Notes: generated by a model not told the origin, from the sequence alone. Shown: positions 27,301 through 35,625, counted from the stretch's first letter. The stretch: 49,808 nucleotides of DNA from Paulinella micropora (GCA_009731375.1 BJOX01000292.1:164998-214805); one strand, 5' to 3'. A program made the numbers and translations.

Positions 27301-28226
27301 TCTTTTACTCCCAAATAAGTAGTAAATATTTTGTTTCCTGTTATGGTTTGGTCTCCAGTTAGTTTAACGACTGCGGTGTCAAGAGCCGAAACATCAATAC
27401 CATCAACATTACCGACATTTGTTATGTTAAATCCTCCCATATTTAATCCGCCCGTCATATTCGCGGTTCCGTCTAATCTAAGAAAAGGTGAGTTTGTGTT
27501 TCTCCATTGGCCTGTGCTATAAATGAGTAGTTGGTTATCGGCGGGTGTGCCCGTTATTGTAACATCGCTGTGTGTATTAATTGAGCCATCCGCGGACACT
27601 TTATCATTATTGTCTTCATGCTCAGATATCCAAGTATCAACATCTTTGGTATTTAGTAAATTAACTCCCGTTATATTCAAATTACCACCCATACTAATGT
27701 TGCCGAATTCATCAACATTTATCGGAAATGTTTTATTTACCCAGTTTATGGAGTTATATGTTAGATAACTATTCATCGCCACTGGTGTAGTAATGACTAC
27801 ATCTGAAAGTGTATCAATTGAACCAAGGGCAGTATTCTTCCATTTACCTTCTACATCGTTGTAAGTTAAGTATTGCCCGACCGTTGGAGCGGATATGTTT
27901 GTGTCTATCAAGTTATATAAACTTGTTTGGTGCGGATTGGAAGTATTGCTTCTGTGTTGAGTTGAGGCTTTGACTTCGTCATTATCCCTTACTCGTTGCT
28001 CTGTATAGTATAGATTTTTTCCTTCTTTTATGTCTGTAGTTGATTTGGTAGATAATCTTGTGTCAAATCGTAAATCCGTATAGTAGAGGTTCAAAGGGTT
28101 CTCATCTTCTGGCACTCTGTCTGTATTCAGACCGACTATGTTTGTGTTGGTAAGGTCTAAGTTAAGTATGTTTAGACTATCAACCGCCAACTCATTAAGT
28201 CCAAGTAATGATTTATATTGCGACAT
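24369..28226 (-). CDS. long fibre protein with C-terminal S74 chaperone domain
   Basis: 1285 residues, the largest provirus gene, preceded by AAATTATATA. N-terminal about 150 residues: LNLYYTDLRFDTRLS, NLYYTEQRV. The shaft has repeats of about 50-130 residues with the motif LDGTA.MTGGLNMG...ITNVGNVDGIDVS.LDT.VVKL.GDQTI.G.KTF, a beta-helical trimeric-fibre type. The last ~110 residues, SDRRLKSDIKTLDC...NHGFIADEV, are the peptidase S74 intramolecular chaperone that trimerises tail spikes and cuts itself off at the Ser of SDRRLK. A final coiled coil (LSEKVVNLEKENKNLMKYY) is typical. Such fibres bind host cell surfaces. The ORF is intact. The next gene down is in the same frame after a TAG; I treat that as chance. 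Confidence 0.9.
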   Translation of the reverse strand: MSQYKSLLGLNELAVDSLNILNLDLTNTNIVGLNTDRVPEDENPLNLYYTDLRFDTRLSTKSTTDIKEGKNLYYTEQRVRDNDEVKASTQHRSNTSNPHQTSLYNLIDTNISAPTVGQYLTYNDVEGKWKNTALGSIDTLSDVVITTPVAMNSYLTYNSINWVNKTFPINVDEFGNISMGGNLNITGVNLLNTKDVDTWISEHEDNNDKVSADGSINTHSDVTITGTPADNQLLIYSTGQWRNTNSPFLRLDGTANMTGGLNMGGFNITNVGNVDGIDVSALDTAVVKLTGDQTITGNKIFTTYLGVKDSNPLNTGKLFFNYNNNMGSIYSSEAGGATGYPLSIVGSSILLAPTTGGGITLTSNVLNFNSTTAISGLPAPFYDGDASTKAYTDTKLAKDGTVAMTGSLNMGGFAITNVGNVDGVDVSVLDTSVVKLKGDQTIAGIKTFTSIINASAGLDMKSQSITNVGQLNGRSITTWLSEHDTNTAKVSASGSIDTHSDVIITTASDNQLLIYSTGQWRNVASPFLRLDGTASMTGGLNMGNQSITNVNLVDGVDVSVLDTSAVKTSGNQTIAGIKTFSSALEITGNSTNATTKGTFVVFNSTANIGTIGCLDMGTGVNYNFEINAKKISFIIDGAIVGWVNASGLDCNSSKIANLGTPTLSTDGANKSYVDTLDGQNVKLSTDQTITGSKTFNGASTTIKYLTLTNNADFNNQTIINGGNITYNGARILNQNGGDIFFSQTSGDYQYFLFSLNTATSGTANQRGYVFTNVASDVKGAGLYISKLLDNKSASSDIVRFNNAGGMRFYCALDMNSNNITNGGTITGTTLTATAGMTTTTLTASDKITTASGKPIIIGNTTKGVGATGGLELYGTASDPAGPHIQAITTADVHPVFQMWNYAHNDITLGFDAYVSGGAWKSSSATSNFLIQKSTNLIFYYKSGATVGNNVSFNVAMDISSTTGLLTASAGISTTTLTTSDKITTASGKPIIIGNSTKGVGATGGLEIYGTASNVAGAHLQTITTADVYPTFQLLNWAHDNVNLSFDAYFDGTNWKSSSATSNFLIQKGVKLAFYYNSGTAVGNNISYTEAMNINTSGEVVIPTASSGSLTLRKRPAATYDPQIFLKSGGYTNYGVVCASTGLVHAWTTSNSSSEPSGAYNYIPLNGSWTPSSDRRLKSDIKTLDCGDCCEKLMKINCCSYYWKADKKKEQKNHGFIADEVKKIFPEFVSESGIKADDGDGYLEGITYTSFIPVLVSAFQHLSEKVVNLEKENKNLMKYYKTKQIN

Positions 28227-28285
28227 TATATAATTTATTTATTTATTTATTTAAAAAATACTAAAATATATTAATCTTAGTATAA

Positions 28286-28799
28286 ATGCAGTCTCCCGAA
28301 GCAAGTCGTAAGAACTGGGGTAAGGGCGTGGAAAGTATTAAGAGTAAGAAACAGCAAAAGGTAGAAAATAGCAAAAGAGAAATTAGCAAAGTGTAGAAAG
28401 GCTTATGTAGGCGATGATGAAGAGATGGAGGAAAAGATAAACCGCATGGCGGAAATTGGTGTTGCTAATGATATCATTAATGGAAAAGACCAAGATGATA
28501 CACCAGAAGAAAGCAGTGATAGCGATGAAGAATGTGATTTTACTGATATCATTGCTGAAAAGATGGCTAAGATGAAAATAAGAAGAAAGAAAGCGGAAGC
28601 AAAGAAGAAAGTAAGTAAAAAGCCTGTGCCTGAGCCTGATGAGAGCGAAAGCGAAAGTGAAGAAAGTGAAGAAGAAATACCAGTAAAGAAAGGTAAAGGT
28701 AAAAAGTCAAACATATCTGTTAATGTTTATAATCAAGCAGAAAAACCAAGCAAGAAAGAAAAAAATAATGATATCGAAAAATGTTTCTTAAAATTCTAA
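28286..28799 (+). CDS. charged, acidic/basic low-complexity protein, frameshifted
   Basis: ATG at 28286 (MQSPEASRKNWGKGVESIKS), in a divergent promoter zone with the fibre gene. The frame stops at 28396, but the reading that follows (EEMEEKINRMAEIGVANDI...) continues the same kind of sequence in another frame from about 28390. A one-base loss in an A run around 28370-28392 explains both. The C-terminal part alternates Lys-rich and Asp/Ser/Glu-rich blocks (PEPDESESESEESEEEI, KKGKGKKS). No domain recognised. The gene directly precedes the integrase. Confidence 0.55.
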
Positions 28800-28808
28800 T
28801 AATATACA

Positions 28809-29785
28809 ATGGATAATAAACATACTCAGCAACAAGAAACTCCTGAGCAGACAGAGCGGAAAGAAAAACTTGAAGAAGTGGCCGAAATACATTTTCAATC
28901 AAAGCCCGCTAAGATATGGAACACGATAACCTCACCAGAAGCAAAACCACTAAGTCAAGTATTTATTGATTTAATGGATATGTCAAAGGTGGCGACAAAG
29001 AAAGGTAATGCTAACTATAATTTTGGATTAGTTGCTATTGATGTATATAGCCGTCGTGGGTGGATTGAGCCAGTCAAAAATAAAACAACTGGTTATGTCT
29101 TAGAAGGGTTAAAAAAAATATTTACTAAAAAAAGTTCCTGAAAGAATTACTTCAGATAATGGCGGTGAGTTTAAGGGACAAGTCAGTGAATAATATTGAA
29201 CATAGAACTGTCCAAGTAGGCGATCACAGAACAATGGGTATAATTGATAGGTTTATTAGAACAATACGAAATGAATTAAACTTAATATGGGAATTTAATG
29301 AAAATTTTCAATGGGTTCCTATTATTCATGAGGTTGTTGATGCTTATAATAAAACATATCATACAACAATTAAAGCAGTTCCGATTAATGTTTTTGAAGG
29401 AACCGAAAAGAACACTCAGGAAATATACCGAAATCCTTTAATTAATGAATTCCCTAAGGGAACAAGAGTAAGAAAGGAATTAGAAAGAACTATTTTTTCT
29501 AAAGGGGACAAGCAATTCAGTAAAACTATATTCAAGGTTAAGGGCCGGAAAGGCTTCAAAGTTATACTCAGTGAAGAGGACTTAGTCCGACCGTCAGAAT
29601 TATTAAAGACTAATGTTGAAGAGCACCATAAAGAAGAAGGACCGAAAGAGCAATTATCGGACAAAGTAAAACAAATTACTAAAGAGAAAAAAAATATTAA
29701 TTTATTAAAATCATTGGATGTAAAACCGGAAAATATACGGAGCAGTGCTAGAATTAAAAAGAAAGTTGAAAAATTAGACCTTTAA
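28809..29785 (+). pseudogene. retroviral-type (rve) integrase, broken
   Basis: ATG at 28809, preceded by AATATAC. The core opens with QVFIDLMDMSK (first catalytic Asp) and FGLVAIDVYSRRGW. A one-base shift in the A runs near 29110-29135 leads to ITSDNGGEF (second Asp) in another frame. A second break near 29188-29195, where several residues seem to be missing, returns to the frame of HRTVQVGDHRTMGIIDRFIRTIRNEL. Here the third catalytic position is Asp (IIDRF) rather than the usual Glu. A Lys-rich end with a chromo/SH3-like stretch (FKVKGRKGFKVILSEEDLV) follows. This is the Polinton integrase that joins the ends to a 6-bp staggered target. With two shifts the copy is dead unless these are sequence errors. 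Confidence 0.85.
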
Positions 29786-29822
29786 TAAAAAATAAAATAA
29801 AACGAAACATTTTGACAATAAC

Positions 29823-29863
29823 ATTTTCTTCCAGATTGGTATTTTGTTTATCTAGAAGAAAAT
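29823..29863. terminator. hairpin between convergent genes
   Basis: ATTTTCTTCCAGA and TCTAGAAGAAAAT pair over 13 bases with one G-T type mismatch and a 15-base loop. It lies between the integrase stop (29785) and the stop of the convergent spliced gene (29887). A transcript 3'-end signal on both strands is likely, as hairpins mark mRNA ends in some giant viruses; that is inference. Confidence 0.5.
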
Positions 29864-29886
29864 ACTATGCTTAACAACTTATTTAA

Positions 29887-30592
29887 TTAACGGATGAACT
29901 TGGCTTTGTAAATAGTTTGTACAACTCTTCCAAAATGAGAAACAATCTCCGCCACATTAGGCCATGTTCTCACCATAATCATATCTGTTTCTCCTACACG
30001 AGGCTCAAATACGACAACATATTCTGAAATTTCTTGCGGAGCTGAGCGGTATCCCCAGACAACAACAGGAATAGAATTTGGCACCTCTACAGAATAATAT
30101 TTTGCATTTCCTGCATTCTTATCTATTACTACATTTACATCGCTGATTCTAATCACGACATTTCTGCTGCCAGTTGGTCTTCCCCCTTTTTTTGCACCTT
30201 TTTTCCTAGCACCTCTAGGCCTCAACCAGTCTGGAACTTCTACTACACTCATGTTCTTTGTATCTTCTGTTACATCCTAATCATACAGACAATAAAACAA
30301 ACAATAAAATAAAAAATTATTTACCTCAATAGCAGTGTCGGTGACGTTTTTTTCCTCTGTTTGCTATACACACATAAAGAAAGGCAAGAAAAAAATAAAC
30401 TTATATAATTTACCTGAACACGTGCATCATGTGCATCCTGTGCTTCTTGCTGTGCCTCCAGAAGGGCCATAGCACCCTATACAAGAAACAGCATACACAT
30501 AAAACAAAAAGCATAAATGAAATTACCTCATTTTCAGGCTCTTCCTGCTCTGGGTCGTCGTGTCGCTCCTCTTCAGGCTCGTTGTCCGACAT
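29887..30592 (-). CDS. spliced gene, four exons, AT-hook-like nuclear protein
   Basis: Exons 30592-30527, 30476-30414, 30363-30325 and 30276-29887 (66, 63, 39 and 390 bases), joined by introns of 50, 50 and 48 bases. Every intron is GTAA...AG, follows GAG or CAG, and is phase 0. Joined, the frame is open for 185 residues from MSDNEPEEERHD to KAKFIR. Exon 1 is acidic (Glu/Asp), exon 2 Ala/Gln helical, exon 4 has a basic stretch KKGAKKGGRPTGSRNVV resembling an AT-hook (GRP core), then a beta-rich ~90-residue part. A DNA-binding or chromatin protein is plausible; family not recognised. It lies inside the provirus between integrase and terminal gene. Introns suggest capture from a host gene or nuclear expression. 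Without splicing only exon 4 remains open (ATG 30252). Confidence 0.72.
30277..30324 (-). other. intron 3 (48 nt) of the spliced gene
   Basis: GTAAATAATTTT...ATGATTAG, T-rich, between exon ends ATTGAG and GATGTA. Confidence 0.65.
30364..30413 (-). other. intron 2 (50 nt) of the spliced gene
   Basis: GTAAATTATATAAG...TGTGTATAG between GTTCAG and CAAACA. Confidence 0.65.
30477..30526 (-). other. intron 1 (50 nt) of the spliced gene
   Basis: GTAATTTCATTTATG...TTGTATAG between AATGAG and GGTGCT. Confidence 0.65.
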
Positions 30593-30770
30593 CCTACAAG
30601 CAACACACAAAAACAGCAAGGGTTTGGACTTCTTGTCTTAGCCACTTTGGGAATTATGAAAAAGTCGCAGAATGAAAAAAAAGAAACAGACAAAAACACG
30701 TGATTGAATTTCTGGAATTTCTGCTGACAATTTGAAATGCAGATAAAAAGGAAAAGCGAATTTTTTTTCA

Positions 30771-30840
30771 CACCAGCCACCTAGGCGTTGTCGCCAAAAC
30801 GCCCCCGTGTGGCTTTTTTACATGGACAACTTTTTCTTTT
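30771..30840 (-). repeat. subterminal inverted repeat, right copy
   Basis: Inverted match to 655-721 (CACCAGCCACCTAGGCGTT and CCCCCGTGTGGCTTTTTTAC). It lies just upstream of the terminal coiled-coil gene and may also hold its promoter. Confidence 0.8.
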
Positions 30841-30876
30841 TTAGAGCAACCTTAACAAGACAAAGTGCGAACAACG

Positions 30877-31359
30877 ATGAGTGAAGATGATGGAAGAAAC
30901 GAGAGTGATGAAGAGTATGTTGAACGAGAAACCCCAAATAAGTGGCTAGAGAAATTAAGAGATAAGAACTTTGCTGAACTAACAAGATATAAAGCGAGTA
31001 GTGAAATCAAAATTGATATAATACAGAGTAGAAAGGAGCAAAAACGACAAGAATTATTGGAATTGGAGAAGCAAGAAAAAGCTGAACAAAACAAATTTTA
31101 TGCTATCGATGAATTACTGAATAAGAAAAAAGAAAAAATAGACCGAAAAGAACGAATTGAACAAATGAAAAGAGAGGAGAAAAGAGAAGAAGAAAAAAGG
31201 AAGAGACAACTTAAGTTATTTGAGCAGTGGCTTAGTGCCGAAAATCAACCAATGGGAGTAGAGGATGAATTGAAGGCACGTAAAATGATTAAGAATGGAA
31301 AAACACATTATGAAATAATTCAATTGTATGAACAATATAAAAGACGAAGAATTGAATAA
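30877..31359 (+). CDS. charged coiled-coil protein at the right end
   Basis: 160 residues from the ATG at 30877 (MSEDDGRNESDEEYVERETP); a GTG four codons upstream is less likely. After an acidic start, residues ~45-120 form a Lys/Glu/Gln coiled coil (RKEQKRQELLELEKQEKAEQN, RKERIEQMKREEKREEEKRK), then a compact end (AENQPMGVEDELKARKMIKNGKTHYEIIQLYEQYK) that looks helical and may be a DNA-binding or docking module. Only gene between the subterminal repeat and the right TIR. A terminal protein or regulator is conceivable by position, but nothing in the sequence proves it. Intact. Confidence 0.6.
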   Translation: MSEDDGRNESDEEYVERETPNKWLEKLRDKNFAELTRYKASSEIKIDIIQSRKEQKRQELLELEKQEKAEQNKFYAIDELLNKKKEKIDRKERIEQMKREEKREEEKRKRQLKLFEQWLSAENQPMGVEDELKARKMIKNGKTHYEIIQLYEQYKRRRIE

Positions 31360-31554
31360 AGGTGGTTATAACCACTAACTCCTTTTGCGCATACGAATAT
31401 AAACTAGTGCGTATTTATTTTTAACCAAAAACAAAAAAATTGGGAGAAAGCCCTCTTCATTTCAAATGAATTTTATCTACCATACTTGTTTGTGTGGTAG
31501 TACTAGGTGGTCGAACTGGAAAAAGACTTCAAAAAGGTAATTTAATAATAATTA
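31360..31554. other. right subterminal non-coding stretch
   Basis: About 195 bases with no gene: an AT-rich piece, two short inverted stretches around GTGGTTATAACCAC (31362-31375, a perfect 14-base palindrome), and then the TIR. Confidence 0.6.
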
Positions 31555-31697
31555 TTTAAAGGTAGCAGTTTTTCTTTCTTTTGTCTGTCTGTATTTGTTA
31601 TAAATAGATAGACGAAATAATGAATAACGGCTCTTAGTGTGGTTTCTGTAGAGAAACTGCACTGAAAAAGTGTGCCAAAGTGGCACCCTATACTACT
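31555..31697 (-). repeat. right terminal inverted repeat (143 bp)
   Basis: Continuous inverted repeat. The outer 66 bases are identical to 295-360, the inner part matches 735-815. Contains the same two hairpins as the left copy and ends in ACTACT before the AGCTGA duplication. Confidence 0.93.
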
Positions 31698-31703
31698 AGC
31701 TGA
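31698..31703. repeat. target-site duplication, right (AGCTGA)
   Basis: Direct copy of 289-294. The following ATAAGAAAAACAGAT continues the host target sequence as seen in the paralogous empty site. Confidence 0.88.
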
Positions 31704-31723
31704 ATAAGAAAAACAGATACTCC

Positions 31724-31930
31724 TAAAGAAAGAAAGAAAGAAAGAAAGAAAGAAGAAGAAGAAGAAGAAGAAGAAGAAGAAGAAGAAGAAGAAGAAGAAG
31801 AAGAAGAAGAAGAAGAAGAAGAAGAAGAAGAAGAAGAAGAAGAAAAAGAAGGAGAAGAAGGAGAAGAAGAAGGAGAAGAAGGAGAAGAAGAAGAAAAAGA
31901 AGAAGAAGAAGAAGGAGAAGAAGAAGGAGA
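31724..31930. repeat. (GAAA)n/(GAA)n microsatellite
   Basis: GAAA units then GAA triplets with GGA variants. Mirror of the left GAA tract around the provirus. Confidence 0.97.
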
Positions 31931-32125
31931 TTTTGCTTTCATCAAAAAAGAAGAAGAAAAAAGTGGGGAATGCAGTACAGACAAATTTTCCAAGTACACA
32001 GCTACATTTAACTTCACGGGCAGTGGCTTGTTATTTCTGGCCGGTTTATGTCCTGATTTTTCTCGTGTGAGCAATATTTATTCACAATTTTCAGATGCGC
32101 ACCGGCGCAGTCACGTTCTAGAAAC
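31926..32125. repeat. 200-bp dispersed repeat R, copy 1
   Basis: From GGAGATTTTGCTTTC to CACGTTCTAGAA. About 97 percent identical to 42966-43166 by eye, and in both places it directly follows a GAA tract. No coding potential recognised. Confidence 0.9.
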
Positions 32126-33950
32126 CAACCCGAGGGTCGCTTGGGTTTGGTCCAATATTTGGGGTTAAATTTGGTGTTAGTGATTGTGCTGACTTGGTGT
32201 AGTTTCTATGCGATTATGTTTTGCGGCACTTTGTGAGAAAATTTTCCGGTGATTCTGAAGGACTTTAATGAAGCCATTAAAGAGCTTTTATAAGCTCTAG
32301 AGGTTGTCATAAACTCATATATAGGTCGCATGGTTTGTTGTGGAGGTTTCTTTTTTGGAATCGTGGGTGCTTGGATTCGACCTTGATAATGGAGGTTTCT
32401 TGGATCGTCCTGAGACTTGTGTTTAGTTTAGGGGATTTTGAACTTTTAGTATGTATAGATTATTTTATTTAGCTTGAAGTAGTAATCCCAGTAGTCCTGC
32501 TTCTGGTTTGTCTTTAGGAGTATAGTTTCCGTAAAGGAACTGCTTTCCTATTACACTACTACTACTACAAGGGGTGCCACTTTGTGGCTGCAGTGGCTAG
32601 GGGGAGGCATGATTTCCTACAGCTCCAATTCTGCCAAAATAGCGCTATTTGCAAAACACTTCAAACAAAAATCAGTCGCATATCTGTGCTTTCGACATGC
32701 AAATTGCTCCAGAAGAGGTGGAGAAAAGCAGACAAACTGTCTGCATTTCCAGCACAAGCCAGACAGCAGAGAACTTTTTTTTTCCCCCAAGTCCTGAACC
32801 AGTCACCTAGTACTGGTTTTTTGTCAGTGGATGAACACAATGGGCCAATAAGTATCGGGGATTTTTGCATTCATTGTGTTATTGTCACGTTATGTGAAGC
32901 ATCCCCCAAAAACGGCCGCAATCGCCGAAAAGCAGAACGAAAGTCTACGACTTGGTGTTAGTCTTTTTATCCTGTTTCTGCGGTAGATGGGATTATTTTC
33001 ATTCTGTTTTGCGGCACTTTATGACAAAATTTTCCCACAGGAAAACATGGTGATGAGGATGGTTTGTTTTTGTTTTGTAGTGATCGCTAGTTTGAGGGTA
33101 GGACCACGAAAAAGGCAGGGCAAGACGTGCATACAGGGCGCGAGTGTTTTATTGTTTTCCTGTAGCCTTCACGTGTGTGTGGGGTGCGTTTTACTGAAAA
33201 TGGTCTGGAGAGGTGTCTGTGTCCAATCTAAAATATTATACAGAGAACCTTGTATACAACAGCTACTTCCTCTTCCGGTTCATGTTAGCTTTCATTTTCA
33301 CCTTGCACATCTAACCTACCTAAAATCGTGAACTTCTGACCAGTTTGTGGTCGAATATAGCAATACAAACATAAAACATACAACAAATATGTTTGCTTTA
33401 AAAGATTCTTACGCGGAGGTAGCTAGATAGAGTAAATACACACTGTCCTCACTTAGCAATTCTTAACAAATATATCTAGTATGCTAAGTATCTGCCCAAC
33501 ATGGTTCTATTGACTGTATATGTTGATGTATGCATGATTTTTTGGTTAAAAAATGCTTTCTTTTCACTCTTCTTCTTCTTCTTCGCTTTTATTGAGAGAA
33601 CAATTTTACAATCGGGCTCAGGGAACGTCCACGTGAAAAGTATAGCTAGTAAGTTATAGTTATACCTTTATCTAAGGTGGAAACCTAGTTATTCAGTTGA
33701 TCGTATTAAAGGAAAATTTAAATTTGTATTTAGCGGCTCGGTATTATATATATCTAGTATTAATATGATTAATATTAATATTTATGTTTAGATATATTCA
33801 GTAGTGATAATATTATAATATGATATGAATATATATGTTATTGTAAAAGTGTAGTAGTGTTTATGTCTGGCGGCCCCCCCTCTCTTTTCTTTTTCGTGAG
33901 AAAAAGTGAGAGAGAGAGGAGGAAGTTGGGGCTGTGCGTGGTTGACCATA
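32126..33950. other. host sequence without recognised genes
   Basis: Unique-looking DNA. Two stretches about 790 bases apart share TTTTGCGGCACTTT.TGA.AAAATTTTCC (32219 and 33008), a hint of an old tandem duplication. A TIR-like hairpin pair lies at 32525-32587. Short ORFs (32584-32961, 32987-33331) have no family features. Confidence 0.5.
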
Positions 33951-34017
33951 TACGTTGGCTGATCCGGGGAGTTCTCCTTCAAGTAGCAGACAGGGGAGCA
34001 AACTTGTTGTTCCATCG

Positions 34018-35537
34018 TTTTTTTTTTTTTTTTTTTTTTTCGAGTGTTTATATTTATAGATATTATGATGTTTGTTGATGTTTGAGTAGGTATGTCATTA
34101 GTGCTGTTTTGAATGGTTTTATTTTTGTTTCATCTGTTATATTTTTTGGGATTGATTTCCATTGATCAGCGAAGATCTTGGTGAGATATGGGTCTTTGTG
34201 ATTGACAAAGAGGCTGCTTTTAGTTGAGTATCGCGTTTTGTATGAATGTATGGTATTGATTGGGGTAAAGGTGTTATTGTGGAGTGGTCTGTTGAGGTGT
34301 TTTTTAGGGTAAATGAATGGGTGATTTTCTATGCATACACGGAGTGTATATAGGTGGGTGATGTCAAGTAGTTTCAGTTGGTTTAGTATTGGTTTGGTGT
34401 GCGCGCGGTAATGTGTTTTTGCAATTATTCTGATTATTTTTTATGTATTTTTATGAGTGGTTGTATGTATTTCTTTTTGTTGTCATGCGTCCCCCAGATG
34501 GAGATGTTTTGTATGAGGTGTGGGTATATGTGTGTGTAGTATAATTGTTTCATTGTTTTTATGTTTAGATATCTTTTAGCATAAAGCAATGAGTTGATTG
34601 TGGGTTGGAGTTTACGGATTATGTTATTGATGTGTTGATCATATTTAAGGTTGTGTTGTAGTGTTATTCCCAGGAGTTTTGCATGTTTGCATTGCTCGAG
34701 GGTGTGGTTGTTTATTGTTATTGTGATATCTTGTTTTGTTTTGTGAAAAATTGTGTATGTTGTTTTTGTTGGGTTCGGTACTAGGTTATTAGAGTGGAAG
34801 TAATTTATTAATTTTGTTATTTCTATTTGTGTTTTTTGTTGTAGGTCTGTGGAAGTTTTGGATGTTATTATGAGTGTTGTGTCGTCTGCATATGTATATA
34901 CTATTCCTTGTTGTATGATATTGATTATGTCATTGATATAGAGTAGGAAAAAGGTAGTTGATAATGTGCTTCCTTGTGGTATGCCGTGTGTGATGGTGCG
35001 TTTGTAAGATTTGCCATATTGTGTGTGGACCTCTTGAGTGCGGTTCGAGAAGTAGGATGCAAAGAATTGGACTGTTTCTTCGTTGAAATTAAAATTTCGC
35101 CGAAGTTTGTCCAGTAGCTTTGAATGCTCTACTGTGTCGTACGCTTTTGAGAGGTCCACATACAATGCTAGCACTAATTCTTCTTTGTCTTTATGTTTTT
35201 GTATTTGGTTTATTATTGTTTGGATTGTCATGGTTGTGTTTGAGTTAGGTCGGAATGCGTATTGTGTGTGTGATATTATGTTATGTTGTTAGGTGGTCCA
35301 TTATTTGTTTATTTATTATTGTGTCAAACACTTTAGCTATTATGGGTAGTAGTGATATCGGTCTGTAGTTGGCTGGCATGCTTGTGTCACTTGCTTTGTA
35401 TAGTTCAATTACTTTTGTTGTATGAGTGCATCTGGGTATTTATTTTCGTTTATGGCTTTGTTGAAAAGGTTGGTGAGTATAGGTGTGAGGGAGGCATGCA
35501 TGTCTTTTATAAGTGTTGGTTTTATTTTATATATGTC
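34018..35537 (-). mobile_element. 5'-truncated LINE with poly(A) tail, family 1
   Basis: On the minus strand: reverse transcriptase, stop at 34063-34065, then a 23-A tail (T run 34018-34040 on +). RT motifs: ALYVDLSKAYDTVEH, HGIPQGSTLSTTFFLLYINDI, YTYADDTTLI, then IYPHLIQNISIWG and a C-terminal domain to KTALMTYLLKHQQTS. Upstream pieces of RT ([22 protein letters not shown]) are present out of frame. The 5' end stops in a CT microsatellite near 35540. At least three frameshifts (34437, about 35285, about 35418) make it a dead copy. Confidence 0.9.
34434..35231 (-). pseudogene. LINE reverse transcriptase, longest open part
   Basis: 265 residues holding RT motifs with YADD as catalytic centre. 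The reading continues beyond the stop at 34434 in another frame after an A-run shift, and also upstream of 35231 in other frames. Jockey/CR1-like non-LTR clade by the FLLYINDI..YADDT pattern; clade assignment uncertain. Confidence 0.9.
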
Positions 35538-35564
35538 CTCTCTCTCTCTCTCTCTCTATTTCTT

Positions 35565-35625
<61 letters not shown>

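Larger units (their letters stand above)
295..31697. mobile_element. Polinton/Maverick-type provirus
   Basis: The element is 31.4 kb as it stands, about 20.8 kb without the nested LTR retrotransposon. Ends: inverted repeats starting AGTAGT (5'-AG, a short tandem triplet as known for Polintons) and a 6-bp AGCTGA duplication. It carries the family hallmarks: protein-primed DNA polymerase B, retroviral-type (rve) integrase, adenain-like cysteine protease, A32-like packaging ATPase, and a minor/major capsid pair. It also has two fibre-like proteins, a two-TM membrane protein, and a spliced gene. Structural genes form one block on the minus strand; replication and integration genes lie on the plus strand at both ends. 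Two assembly gaps, several homopolymer frameshifts, nonsense codons and the retrotransposon show that this copy is not intact as sequenced. The group is certain; the exact subgroup is not. Confidence 0.95.

Noticed and set aside
29887-30252. Exon 4 alone as a complete gene of 121 residues
   Set aside because: It is open, but the three upstream exons keep the frame exactly with consensus introns, which is very unlikely by chance; the spliced model is preferred.
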